15,000 nucleotides of DNA from Trachelipus rathkii. Taxonomy: Eukaryota > Arthropoda > Malacostraca > Isopoda > Trachelipodidae. Made by a program: the position numbers and the translations under genes. Location of the stretch: NCBI GenBank assembly GCA_015478945.1, contig JABUQX010014896.1, positions 17,501 to 32,500 on the forward strand, given 5' to 3'. The notes under the pieces are model-generated. The model saw only the letters and a program-made list of their open reading frames with translations. It was not told the origin of the DNA and ran no database searches. Of this stretch, positions 1 through 9,479 are shown piece after piece; within the stretch, counting starts at the first letter, position 1, and every line of letters begins with the position of its first letter.

Positions 1-7
1 TGAGAAA

Positions 8-32
8 GTAACCTCGTCGTAGACGAGGTTAC
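8..32. repeat. T hairpin 1, older copy
   Basis: A perfect 11-bp stem with a 3-base loop: GTAACCTCGTC at 8-18, loop GTA, GACGAGGTTAC at 22-32. The counterpart at 9480-9504 also has a perfect 11-bp stem, but one C-G pair is replaced by T-A, changing both sides together. Confidence 0.85.
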
Positions 33-39
33 GTCCACC

Positions 40-65
40 GTGGGTCCCCTCTTTCGGGGACCCAC
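40..65. repeat. T hairpin 2, older copy
   Basis: A perfect 10-bp stem: GTGGGTCCCC at 40-49, loop TCTTTC, GGGGACCCAC at 56-65. The equivalent place in the inner copy (9451-9468) holds a GC-rich hairpin of different sequence. Confidence 0.8.
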
Positions 66-630
66 CCCCATTAAAAAATTGAAGTGTTCGTATAAGGCTG
101 AAATTTGGTGAGACGGATTCAGATGAATTTCTAGGATAAGATGTTGATATGGGAAATGCTGAGGAGTTGACCACACCGGGCAGCTGCGCGATAGCTGGAG
201 AGCCGCTGCGGTGCCCTGAGTTAAATAAACACTTCGTATAACAACAAGTGTTTGGTGGTCCTTATCATGGAATTATTCGACCCATTGATCTCGAATATGA
301 GGGGTTTTATAAGACCGTATATGGGGTCTAATGGACCGCGCATTGAGGGGGGGTCCCCGACTGAAAAAAAGAGCACAAGAGTGCCAAACAGAGGTTCGAA
401 GGGAGGAATGTGAAAAGTGATGAGGAAGAATTGAAAGGAGGGAATGAAATGAGAAGGAGTCTGACTTCAGATGGAGTAGGAGTTGACAGCTGCACTGGTG
501 CTGGCTCCGGTGCTGAGTTATTAAATATTTGTGTAATGATACAATATTCGGGGTCCTTTATATATGTTATTATGGGTCTGTTAGATTTCGAAATAGAAAT
601 GTTGTCAGAACCATGAAGAAAAAAATAGAT

Positions 631-655
631 AAAAAATAAATAAATAAATAAATAA
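631..655. repeat. (AAAT)n microsatellite, older copy
   Basis: A short run of AAAT repeats marks the T/array border. The reverse-complement run TTTA is longer in the inner copy, at 8684-8716. Confidence 0.8.
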
Positions 656-695
656 GAATTTCTTATTCTTTTATGTTTATAAACTTACAAATTTA

Positions 696-1215
696 CGTTT
701 TACATACCCTAATGCGTAATCAGTAATTCCAAGGTGACCTCTGCCCTCCTCCCTCCTACCCTTTTCTATGATCTGTTAATCTTAGTGATCTATTGATGCT
801 ATGTGTTCTATTTGATCTATTGATTCAAGTGTCAAATTTTTTAGTAAAATTGTCAAGTTTTACATACCCTAAATCAGGAAATCAGTAAATCAAACCACCA
901 GACCTAACCCTCCTGTCCAACCATGATCTATTGATCTATGATCTATTGATCTATTGATCTATTGATTCAAGTCATATTTTTTGTAAAAATGGTCCTTGCT
1001 TTACATACCCTAAACCTATAAATCAGTAAATCAAACCAACATCCAACCACCCTCGCTGTCCATCCGGAACCATTGATCTATTGATCTATTTGAATCTATT
1101 GATCAAGTCAAATTTTTTAACTAGAAATTGAAGTTTTACATACCCTAAGCAGTAAATCAGTAATTCCAACCACCCTCCTGTCTATCCTTGATCTATTGAT
1201 GCTATTGATCTTTTG
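696..1215 (+). repeat. Array of ~140-bp units with GATCTATT repeats, older copy
   Basis: Four units are marked by TTTACATACCCTA at about 700, 860, 1001 and 1138, a spacing of 136-160 bp. Each unit has the same order: TTTACATACCCTA, copies of AGTAAATC (reverse of GATTTACT), a CCACCCTCCTGTCC-type segment, then 8-bp GATCTATT repeats (reverse of GATCAATA), then TCAAGTCA. The inner copy holds seven such units at 7640-8640. Confidence 0.8.
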
Positions 1216-1219
1216 ATTA

Positions 1220-4200
1220 AAGTCACATTTCGTGTATCATTTTTTGATAAACATAACATAAAATCAAGTTCTTTATACAAAGATTAATCAATATATGTTG
1301 ACGTTAAACTCTAACATAATAAAGTTTCCCCATTAATAAAGCTTACTTAGCATCATCTGAACTATGAATAAATTACAGCAATGACAAAACCTGACACGTC
1401 CTTAAACATGAATAATGTTAAGCGTTAATCAAAGTTCCACAACTTAACAACAGTAAATGTAACCTAAAAAATAGCATATCAAAAAAACGTAACTATTTTT
1501 TCACGAACGACTGTTGTCAAAGCATATCTCTTAACATAACAATGTTTGAATTGGTACATTAACATGGGTAATTATTTATACTAAAATTTTATCACAACAT
1601 TGGTTAATTATCAATACAGAGCAGCGAAAGTCATGCTAACGTAATACAAGTTTCCCACATCAATAAAATGCTAACATATCGTTACATGAACTATGAAAAT
1701 AATGTACAAAACAAACCTAACACAACGTACACACGAATAAACTGTTAACATTAACAAAATTCCACACACTTTAACAACAGTAAAGTAACTAACTTTGCAT
1801 GCCAAAACGTAACCTATTCCTACTTTTTCAAGCATAACTAACTCTAACATATTAACGTTAATCTTACACTGACACAGTAACATTTTAGCTAAAAATTTAT
1901 CATAACCTTGGACCGATTATCATACTGATCAACGAATATACTCTAACGTAAAAAAGTTTCCACATCAATAACTATTATAGCGTAGCATGAAGCTAAGAAA
2001 ATAATGTACAAAGACAAAACCTAACACGACTTACACACGAATAAACTGTTAACATTTAACAAAGTTCACACTTAACACCATGTAAAGTAAACTAACATGC
2101 CTGCAAAGCTAAGCCCCTATTCTTACTTTTTCAAGCATATCTCTAAACATATTAACGCTAATCTTACACTGATACATAACATTTAACTAAAATATATCCA
2201 TACAGTTGTCCCGATTATCATAATGTGCAACGAATATACTCTAACGGTAATAAAGTTCTCAAGACATCAATGGGAAGAGGAGCGTAATCGAATAACGTAA
2301 CATGAACTAAGAAATAATGTACAAAGACAAACCTAACGCAAATTTACACACGAATAAACTGTTAACATACAAAATCCCACACTTAACACCAGTAAAGTAA
2401 ACTAACGATTGGCCTTGCAAAGCGTAACCTAGATTCCTTACTTTTCAAAGCAATATCTCTAATACATTTAACGCTAATCTTACACTGATACAATAACATT
2501 TAGCAAAAAAATGTATCATAACATTGTCCGATTAATCATATCTGATCCTCGAATGGTAACTCCACGTAATAAAGTTTCACATCAATAAAAGCTAACATAA
2601 CGTAACAATGAACTAATAAAAATATAATGTACAATGACAAACCTAACACATCTTTACCACACGAAATAAACTGTTAACCATTAACAAAATTCGCCCACTT
2701 AACACAGTAAAGTAACTGACATTGCATGCAGAGCGTAAACTATATTCTTAACTTTTTCAAGTCATATCTTCTAAAATCATATTACACGATTAATCTAAAA
2801 GAACACAGTAACATTTAGCAAAAAATGCATCAATAACCTTGCGCATTATCATAAGCCAGACCAATCGACTATAGGCTAAACGAACAAAGTCTTTACATTA
2901 TCATAGTTAATATTATTTTAACCAATAAATTTATCATAGGCCTTACCGAAAAATAATCCCAAGCAATAGTTGCAAACATAACAAAAGTTTTATCCAAACA
3001 ACATAAAAATAACAAAGTTTTATCCATACATAACATAAAAATAAGTTCTTGAATAAATATCATATTAAAGTGTATATTAGTTTACTGAATTTAAAAGTCA
3101 GGTAAATCAGTAAATCAGTAAACCAAACAACCCCGTCCCCTCCCCGCCCCTCCCTACCCATCCCCCGTCCATGCCTTTTGATATTTCGATCTAATGATTC
3201 AGGTCACAAATCGAGTACCATTTCGATTAAACATAGTACTAAAATAAGTTCTTTTAGATACTAACCAACGAATATATGCTAACGTACAGTTTTCACATTA
3301 ATTAAGCTAACATAGCATTACCAGAACAAAATATATGCACAAAGACACCCTAACAATATCCTTACGCAGACGAATAAACCTACTAACATTAACAAGTTCC
3401 ATACTTAACGATAACTAAAAGTACCTAGCACAGCGACAAAACGTAACCTATTCCCCCACTTTTCAAGCATATCTCTAAATATCATTGTTAATTTTACATT
3501 AACACTATTGTGATTTTTACGTCGCATTTTTCGAGTATTTCATTTTAGGGATATAACTAGCAAGCAAAAAGTGAGTGTCTTTTATATTTCTAACCAGCGA
3601 ATATATGCTACCATAACAATGTTTTCTCATTAATAAAACTAACATAGCATCAATATGAAACTATAGAAATAATGTTACAGACGCAACTTAGCACAACATT
3701 ACGCACTGATAAACAGTTTAACAATTAACAAAAGTTCCACACTTAACACCAATAGTAAGTAACTAGCATTGCATACAAAACGTAACATATTCATACTTTT
3801 TACAAGCATATCTCTAACATATTAACATTAATTTTTATATTGATACAATAATATTTAACAAAAATTTATTCATAACCATGTTCTAATTAAATCATTACAG
3901 GCTAACGAAATAAACCTGTAAACGTAACAAAGTATTTAAATCCCAAACATAAACATAAAAAAATAGGTCTTTGAAATAACAATATCATAGTAAAATTTGT
4001 AATAGTTTACAGATTTTAAGCAGTAAATTCGGGTAAATCAAGTAAATATAACCATCACAACCCCCTCCCCCACCTCGCCCCACCATTGAACGCTTTTAAT
4101 TTCTTTATCTATTGCCAATGTCAGATTTCGAGTATCATTCGACTAAACATAACACAAAAATAAGTTTTTATATACTACCATCGAATATATTGCTAACGTA

Positions 4201-4262
4201 TAACAAAGTTTTTACATTAATAAAGCTAACATAACATAACCTGAACTAAGAATATAATGTAC
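1220..4262 (+). repeat. Diverged ~300-330-bp satellite, older copy
   Basis: Tandem diverged units are marked by GAATAAACTGTTAAC-like motifs at about 1406, 1735, 2039, 2352, 2663, 3372 and 3708. Each unit contains, in order, AATGTACAAAGACAAACC, the GAATAAACTGTTAAC motif, TTCCACACTTAACA, AACGTAACCTATTC, TTTTTCAAGCATATCTC, TTATCATA and AATAAAGCTAACATA. Two stretches (about 2930-3250 and 3900-4160) carry a variant unit with GTAAATCAGTAAATC and a C-rich patch. No gene is seen. The 70-codon minus-strand frame at 1671-1883 is satellite sequence. Confidence 0.8.
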
Positions 4263-4268
4263 AACGAC
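4263..4268. repeat. Target-site duplication, left (AACGAC)
   Basis: AACGAC directly precedes the first base of the inverted repeat. The identical hexamer directly follows the other inverted repeat at 10175-10180. The flanks beyond the two copies differ from each other, as expected for a duplication made on insertion. Confidence 0.85.
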
Positions 4269-4562
4269 AGTAGTATAGGGTGGAAAACTAGCAGCCAGAC
4301 TGACATCCGGAAGTTGCAACCGGATGTTGCATGCAATGTTGCAAATGTTGCAAAGCAACATTTTGCAACATTGGTTTTTTCAAGCTTGACGTGTCAAAGT
4401 TAGGGTTTTCAAGGTCGGTGAGACCGAATTTAAGGTCTGGAAGACCGACTTCCGAGGTTTTGAGCCTGAACTCAAGGATTTTAGCCCCAAAAGGGGGCGG
4501 AGCCCCTCAAAAGGGGCTTTTTGGTTCCTAGAAGGTTTTAAATGATCGATCGATAGATCATT
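4269..4562. repeat. Terminal inverted repeat, left
   Basis: It pairs with 9885-10174 along one diagonal (coordinates sum to 14443) over nearly its full length. The differences seen are GACCGAATTTAAGG here versus GACCGGAATTTAGG in the other arm, and an extra CGAT near 4551. It contains a hairpin at 4334-4373, a GGTCGGTGAGACC stretch, and GC-rich AGCCCC/GGGGCT inverted motifs at 4475-4520. The 66-codon frame at 4331-4531 appears in both arms only because the arms are near-identical. It has no recognisable domain. Confidence 0.9.
4334..4373. repeat. Long hairpin within the left TIR
   Basis: CAATGTTGCAAATGTTGC at 4334-4351, loop AAA, then the complementary 4355-4373. The pairing is 18 bp with one bulged base. 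The same hairpin is present in the right TIR near 10070-10109. The stem itself is built from two TGTTGCAAA-type repeats. Confidence 0.85.
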
Positions 4563-4684
4563 AAGCGGGCTTTAGGCCTCAGCCCTTCGGGCTGAGGCCT
4601 TACCCCTCCTTCGGAGGGGTAAAGCCCGCTTACACCCCTTCGGGGTGATCCCCCCTCGCAGGATTCACACCCTTTCAAGGGGTG
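4562..4684 (-). repeat. B segment, inner copy: GC-rich multi-hairpin block
   Basis: An outer stem (4562-4571 with 4623-4632, TAAGCGGGCT/AGCCCGCTTA) encloses two perfect hairpins: 4575-4599 (11-bp stem, loop TTC) and 4600-4622 (10-bp stem, loop TTC). A fourth hairpin at 4633-4647 (CACCCCTTCGGGGTG) and a weaker one at 4668-4684 follow. The block is much more GC-rich than its surroundings. The older copy carries the homologous block at 11368-11508, where the outer stem and first hairpin still pair. Its role is unknown: it could act as DNA cruciforms, as structured RNA, or have spread as a mobile GC cluster. Confidence 0.8.
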
Positions 4685-4699
4685 CATCCCACTGGGTTT

Positions 4700-5690
4700 T
4701 CTCTTGGAAGGTAATGTGTTGCTTTTGATACTCTTGGTTAATGAAAACTGTTTATTCGTAAGTTAGGTACGTTATGTTAAATATTACTATGACAATGTGA
4801 AAATAACACTGATTTGTTAGAGAAATGATGAGTTTTTTTGTAAGATATTACTGTGTAACTGACGATGGTGTGTTAGAAACGTGAGCCTGGTTAAGTTTTT
4901 GGTGAGTAATGTTAGGTTTGCCCTAGAATTTTGGCAAAAGTCTACGATTATTCATAGGTCAAATGATGTATAATCTCGAAATCGAGTGACACTTTGATGA
5001 AAGATAGTTCAATTACTTAGTTCATAGAATGTTGTATCTTTGAATAGTTTGGTCACTGCTTGTAAGGAAATTTTGTTAGATAATACGCGTTACTATTGCT
5101 GTCCAAAAGAAACTCGAATTGACCGAATCAATAGGTTTCGAATAAGATCATACGGCGGAATGGATGAAGCAGGGGACTGCTGGGATGGGTGGTTTGATTT
5201 ACTGATTTACTGATTTACTGCTTTAAAATCAGTAAACTATTACGCTTTACTGTGATATTTTATTCAAAGAACTTATTTTTATGTTATGTCAGGATAAAAT
5301 TTTGTTATTTTTATGTTATGTTTGGTTAAAACTTTGTTATGTTTGCAATTATTCGTTGGGGATTATGATATTTAGACGATGTTATGATGAATTTTTGTTA
5401 AATATTACGAAGTTGATGTAAAAAATTGTTACGTTAGCATTATATTTGTTGTCAGTATGATGCTTAGACATGGTTATGCTAAATTTTTGTTAAATATTAC
5501 GATGTTAATGTAAAATTAACATTGATATGTTAGAGATATGCTTGAAAAAGTGTGAATAGGTTACGTTTTGTATGAAGTGTTATGTAGTTTACTGTTGTTA
5601 AGCGCGGGAGTTTGTTAATGTTAAGGGGAGTCTGTACTCGAAATACAGTGTTCTTTCAATCGTGTAACATTATACTTTCTTGTTCCAGAC
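4700..5690 (-). repeat. C segment and satellite of the inner copy
   Basis: This is collinear, as reverse complement, with 10181-11345 of the older copy. Shared blocks include TGTTGCTTTTGATACTCTTG (4709-4728), the GGGGACTGC segment near 5172, the GTTTACTG/CAGTAAAC inverted motif near 5213-5240, and TTTTTATGTTATG repeats. The older copy has roughly 230-300 bp more (around 10700-11050), so the inner copy has lost about one satellite unit, or the older copy has gained one. No gene is seen. Confidence 0.75.
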
Positions 5691-7640
5691 TATGTAAAAT
5701 GTTAGCTTTATTGAATCGTAAAAACGTTGTTACGTTAGCATATATTCGATGGTTAGTATATAAAGAACTTATTTTTGTGTTATGTTTATCCGAAATGATA
5801 CTCGAAATGTGACATGAATCAATAGATCAATAGATCAAAAGGTCATGGAGGGAGGGGTGGGGATGGGTTGGTGGTTTGATTTACTGATTTACTGATTTAC
5901 TGCTTTTTGGTATGAGTAAACCATTACAATTTACTATGATATTTATTCAAAGAACTTATTTTAATGTTATGTTGGTTAAAACTGCTATGTTTACATTATC
6001 ATTGGTCCTGTATGATAATTTAGATCAATGTATGATAAATTTTTTGTTTAAATATTACGTGTCAATGGTAAAATTAACGTAATTTGTTAGAGGAATGCTG
6101 GGAAAAGTATGGAATAGGTTAGTAGTTTTGTACGCAATGCTAGTTACTTTACTGGCGTTAAGTGTGGAACTTTGTTAATGTTAACAGTTTATTCGTGCGT
6201 AAGGTGTGTTAGGTTTTGTCATTGTACAATATATTCTTAGTTCTGGTCACGCTATGTTAGCTTTATTAATGTGAAAACAATGTTACGTTAGCATATATTC
6301 GTTGGTTAGTATATAAAGAACTTATTTTTGTACTATGTTATTGTTGTTGTTGTTGTCTAACGAGAATATATACCCTTTTGAACTGATATGGTTCATTCGT
6401 ACGTCGTATTCTTGTTTACTTTCTTCTGATTGGTTGAAAGAAAGAATCTCATTACATTTAAGGGTTGTTTATACACTATTTTCTTCAGTAGGATAGTTTT
6501 GTCAGTGCTGATACGAAGACTCACCCCTCCTCTACGCTTGTTGGTGATATCTTCACGAGGAGTTTCGTTATTCACAACGATGTTGGTCATTTATAATTTA
6601 TATTCGTAAACCGTTTGGGCGACTGCTACACATTGCCTTTGTATTCCAGCCAAGAGGGTAAATAATAATAAGTATTGCAATCACTTTTATGCAAATGGTT
6701 TAAAGCATAAAAATCAATTTTCCATGTTTTAGAGTTGGTATTGTTCTGAATGGGGACGGAGTCTAAAAAGAGGTAAGTCTAAAAACTTTACTTTGTTCGT
6801 CTTTACTCGTTGGTATTATGATGGTTAGGTACGGTTATGATAAATTTTGGTAAAAATATTACTATGTGTAAATGTAAACATCCCGCATATGTTCGCTTTA
6901 TTGACTAAGTTGTTAATGGTAGCTGTTTATTCGTCTGGTTGTTTGTGTGTGTTAAGTACGTTATGTTCATAGTTAGCTTTACAGAGAGTAAAAACTTTAC
7001 TTTGTTTGTCTTTTACCCATTAGGTATAGCAGGTTAGGTAAGGTTTATGGCTAATTTTTTCTTGTTAAAATATTTACTATGTTAAATGTAAAATTAACAT
7101 TGGTCATGTGGAGATATTTGATAAAGTGTGAATGGATTATGTTTTTTGTGAGCCTTGTTTAGTTACTTTTACTGTTGATAAGTTGGACCTTGGTTAATGT
7201 TAGCAAAGTTTATTCTTGCTTCAAGATGGTGTCATGTTTGTCGTTGTAATATTATATTCCTTAGTTCTAGCAATGTTTATGTGGCTTTATTAATGGTGAA
7301 ACTTTTTGTTACGTTAGCAATATCTTTTGCTGTCTGAATGATAATTACTAAGGTTGGGGTAAATTTTGTTAAAAATTCCATGTTTAATGTAAAAATTAAC
7401 ATTGTTATGTTAGAGACATGCTTGACAAGTGTGAATAGGTTACGTCTTTGTATGTTATGTTAGTTATTACTGTTGTTAAATTGTGGAACTTTGTTTAACG
7501 TTTTAACAGTTTATCATGTTTAAGACGGTCCAGCTTTGTCTTTGGGGGTTATATTCATAGTTTAGATGATCCTAATAAGCTTTTATTTACATGTGAAAAA
7601 CTTATTGTTTTAGTGTTTATGTTTTTATCCATAGTGGATA
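5690..7640 (-). repeat. ~300-bp satellite, inner copy
   Basis: This is the reverse complement of the same satellite as 1220-4262. It shows AACAGTTTATTCG-type motifs near 6183, 6921, 7208 and 7506, and GTTACGTTAGCATATATTCG blocks near 5730 and 6281. The stretch near 5817-5925 carries one GATCAATA/GATTTACT unit. It is interrupted by non-satellite sequence at about 6340-6776. The short open frames here (for example 5612-5812) are satellite-derived. Confidence 0.75.
6340..6776. other. Non-satellite insert inside the inner satellite
   Basis: Satellite similarity stops after the TATAAAGAACTTATTTTTG motif and resumes at about 6777 (AAAAACTTTACTTTGTTCG). The older copy has no equivalent at the matching place (near 2885-2905). 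A hexamer, GTCTAA, occurs at 6355-6360, 6761-6766 and 6777-6782, so the segment may be an insertion flanked by a 6-bp duplication. I see no inverted ends. It begins with a short GTT microsatellite. A 65-codon minus-strand frame (6590 to 6393) starts MTNIVVNNETPREDITNKRR. It is less repetitive than other frames in the window, but I do not recognise it and it could be chance. Confidence 0.4.
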
Positions 7641-8640
7641 CTCGAAATGTAAACTTGAATCAATAGATCAATAGAATATTAGTTCAAGGATGGACAGGAG
7701 GGGTGGTTGGGTGGTGGTTTGATTACTGGATTTTTACTGACTGATTTAGGGTAATGTAAAACCGTTACAATTTTAGTAAAAATTTGACTTAAATCAATAG
7801 ATCAATATATCAATAGATCATTAGATCAATAGATCAATAGATCACAACTGGTCAGGAGGGTAGGTGGGTGACTTGATTTACTGATTTACTGAATTTAGGG
7901 TATTGTAAACAGACAATTTTAGTAAAAAATTTGACTTAATCAATAAGATCAATAGATCAATTAGATCAATAGATCAATAGATCAAGATTGGACAGAGGGT
8001 AGGTTTGGGTTGATTTGATTTACTGATATACTGATTTAGGGTATGTAAAAAACCTGGACAATTTTAGTATAATATATACTCTAACATAGATCAATAGATC
8101 AATAGATCAATAGATCAAATAGATCAAATAGATCTTGATTGGACAGGTTGTGTAGGGTGGATGGCTTTGATTTACTATTAACTGATTTAGGGTATGTAAA
8201 ACATGAAAATTTAGTAAAAATTTGACCTTAATCAATAGATCAATAGATCAATAGATCAATAGATCAATAGATCAATAGATCAATAGATCAATAGATCAAT
8301 AGATCATGATTGGACAGGAGGGTAGGTTGGGTGGCCTGATTTACTGATTTACTGATTTAGGGTATGTAAAACATGACAATTTTAGTAAAAAATTTGACCT
8401 TAATCAATAGATCAATAGATCAATAGATCAATAGATCAATAGATCACAAGTGGTCATGAGGGTGGGTGGATGGTGGTTTGATTTACTGATTTACTGATTT
8501 AGGGTATGTAAAACATGACAATTTTAGTAAAAAATTTGACCTTAATCAATAGATCAATAGATCAATAGATCAATAGATCGGTCAGAAGGGTGGGTGGATG
8601 GTGGTTGATTTACTGATTTTACTGCTTAGGGTATGTAAAA
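7640..8640 (-). repeat. Array of ~140-bp units with GATCAATA repeats, inner copy
   Basis: Seven units are each marked by a TAGGG-(T)ATGTAAAAC-like motif (about 7748, 7898, 8038, 8189, 8359, 8501 and 8628) and a GATCAATA block (about 7657, 7793, 7937, 8087, 8229, 8402 and 8544). The block length varies, reaching about 9.5 tandem copies at 8229-8306. Between the blocks come GGACAGGAGGGTGG-type sequence and two to three GATTTACT repeats. The older copy has four such units, so the array expands or contracts between family members. Confidence 0.85.
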
Positions 8641-8683
8641 CGTAAATTTTTGGAAGTTATAAACATAAAAAGAATAAGAAATC

Positions 8684-8684
8684 T

Positions 8685-8715
<31 letters not shown>

Positions 8716-8716
8716 T
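8684..8716. repeat. (TTTA)n microsatellite, inner copy
   Basis: About eight TTTA repeats lie at the array/T border. They are homologous in position to 631-655. Confidence 0.85.
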
Positions 8717-8975
8717 TTTTTCTTGATGGTTCTGAAACCATTATTTTTGAAATCTACAGATCCAATAACATATATAAAGACATCAATATTTTATCATTAC
8801 ATAAATATTTAATAACTCGGCACCGCACCGGAGCTATCACAGATTGCAGTTGTCAAATCCTAACTCCATCTGAGTCAGACTCCTTCTCCAATTCTTTCCT
8901 TTACTTACTTCTTACCGCTTCATCTCTTCATTCTCTTCGACCCTGTTTTGGCAACTCTGTGCTCTTTTTTCAGTC

Positions 8976-8996
8976 GGACCCCCTAATGGGGGGTCC
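8976..8996. repeat. GC-rich hairpin in T unit 1, inner copy
   Basis: GGACCCCC at 8976-8983 pairs with GGGGGTCC at 8989-8996. The loop is TAATG. Confidence 0.7.
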
Positions 8997-9143
8997 TAGA
9001 CACCCTATACGGACTTATAACCATCATATTCGAGTTCTACGACCTCAATAACCCTTATAAGGACACCAAGATTGTTGTTATACGAATGTTTATTAACTCG
9101 GCACCGCAGTGGCTCCAGCACCGGTGCCGGAGCCAACTCTGAA

Positions 9144-9285
9144 TCCTTCTCAGCCTCCTTCTCCTTCCTCATTCTTCTTCCTTCCTCCTTTCCTCCTCCT
9201 TCTTCCTTTCTTCTTTCTTTCCTTTCTTCTTCTTCCTCTGTTTTGCATTCCATGCATTTCTTCTTCTTCTTTTTTTTTTTTTTCA
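9144..9285. repeat. Polypyrimidine tract (CT-rich)
   Basis: The plus strand is almost entirely C and T, built from CTT, CCTT and CCTCC motifs. A short interruption contains GCATTCCATGCA, and the tract ends in a T-run. Long mirror-like pyrimidine tracts can form triplex DNA; that is general knowledge, not shown here. Confidence 0.8.
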
Positions 9286-9335
9286 AACTGGGGCCCCCCC
9301 TCCGGTGGGGTCCCTGGACTCCGAAACCGAACCCA

Positions 9336-9390
9336 ACTACGTCTCCGTCTCCGAATCCAACTCCAGCTCCGTCTCCGTCTCCGAATCCTC
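9336..9390. repeat. 6-bp-period minisatellite (CTCCGT / CTCCGAATCC)
   Basis: Two adjacent blocks share CTCCGTCTCCGAATCC (about 9342-9357 and 9369-9384). They are separated by AACTCCAGC-type sequence. Each block is made of CTCCNN hexamers. Confidence 0.75.
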
Positions 9391-9450
9391 CAGCCTTTCT
9401 CCAAGTTTCAATCTTCTATGATCATTTTTAATTTTTAGAGGGGGCAGCGC

Positions 9451-9468
9451 TCCCCCCTTACGGGGGGA
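9451..9468. repeat. T hairpin 2 equivalent, inner copy
   Basis: TCCCCCC at 9451-9457, loop TTAC, GGGGGGA at 9462-9468. It occupies the same relative place as 40-65 but has a different stem sequence. Confidence 0.7.
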
Positions 9469-9479
9469 CGCAGAGGGAC

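Larger units (their letters stand above)
1..615 (+). repeat. T segment of the older copy: GC-rich, hairpins, purine tract
   Basis: This is the counterpart, inverted, of about 8718-9510. Shared landmarks are the GTCCCCGACTG motif near 352, the GAGCACAAGAGTGCCAAAC stretch near 371, the purine-rich stretch at 395-470, the GGTGCTGAGTTATTAAATAT motif near 508, and GAACCATGAAG near 609. The motif GCACCG/GGTGC followed by TTAA recurs near 210-228 and 508-525, so the segment contains two related units about 275 bp apart. The 68-codon frame inside it is not conserved in the other copy and is judged non-coding. Confidence 0.75.
1..4268 (+). mobile_element. Older copy of the large TIR element, first part
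   Basis: This segment is the reverse complement, in order and with indels, of 5690-9510: T, then the array, then the satellite. It is the left part of an older family copy split by the insert at 4269-10174; its right part resumes at 10181. The D segment and terminal inverted repeat expected before T lie beyond the left window edge. Differences from the inner copy are numerous, and many are single-base indels. Some may be age and some consensus error. No coding capacity is seen. The plus strand is an arbitrary label for the T-to-B direction. Confidence 0.85.

Noticed and set aside
4331..4531. 66-codon frame found in both TIRs (also 10112-9912, minus)
   Set aside because: It is duplicated because the TIRs are near-identical. 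It runs through hairpins, has no recognisable domain, and the two versions differ by paired single-base indels.
7640..8640. CRISPR-like array (regular repeats with spacers)
   Set aside because: The spacers between repeats are themselves repeated, the repeat is an 8-bp microsatellite, no cas genes are present, and the context is eukaryotic.
7740..8640. Plant-type telomere repeat (TTTAGGG)
   Set aside because: TTTAGGG occurs only once per ~140-bp unit as part of TTTAGGGTATGTAAAAC and never in tandem.
8650..9438. Several overlapping frames of 84-133 codons on both strands
   Set aside because: They come from TTTA repeats and a polypyrimidine tract (poly-K/E, poly-S/F), lie on both strands at once, and are not kept in the older copy.
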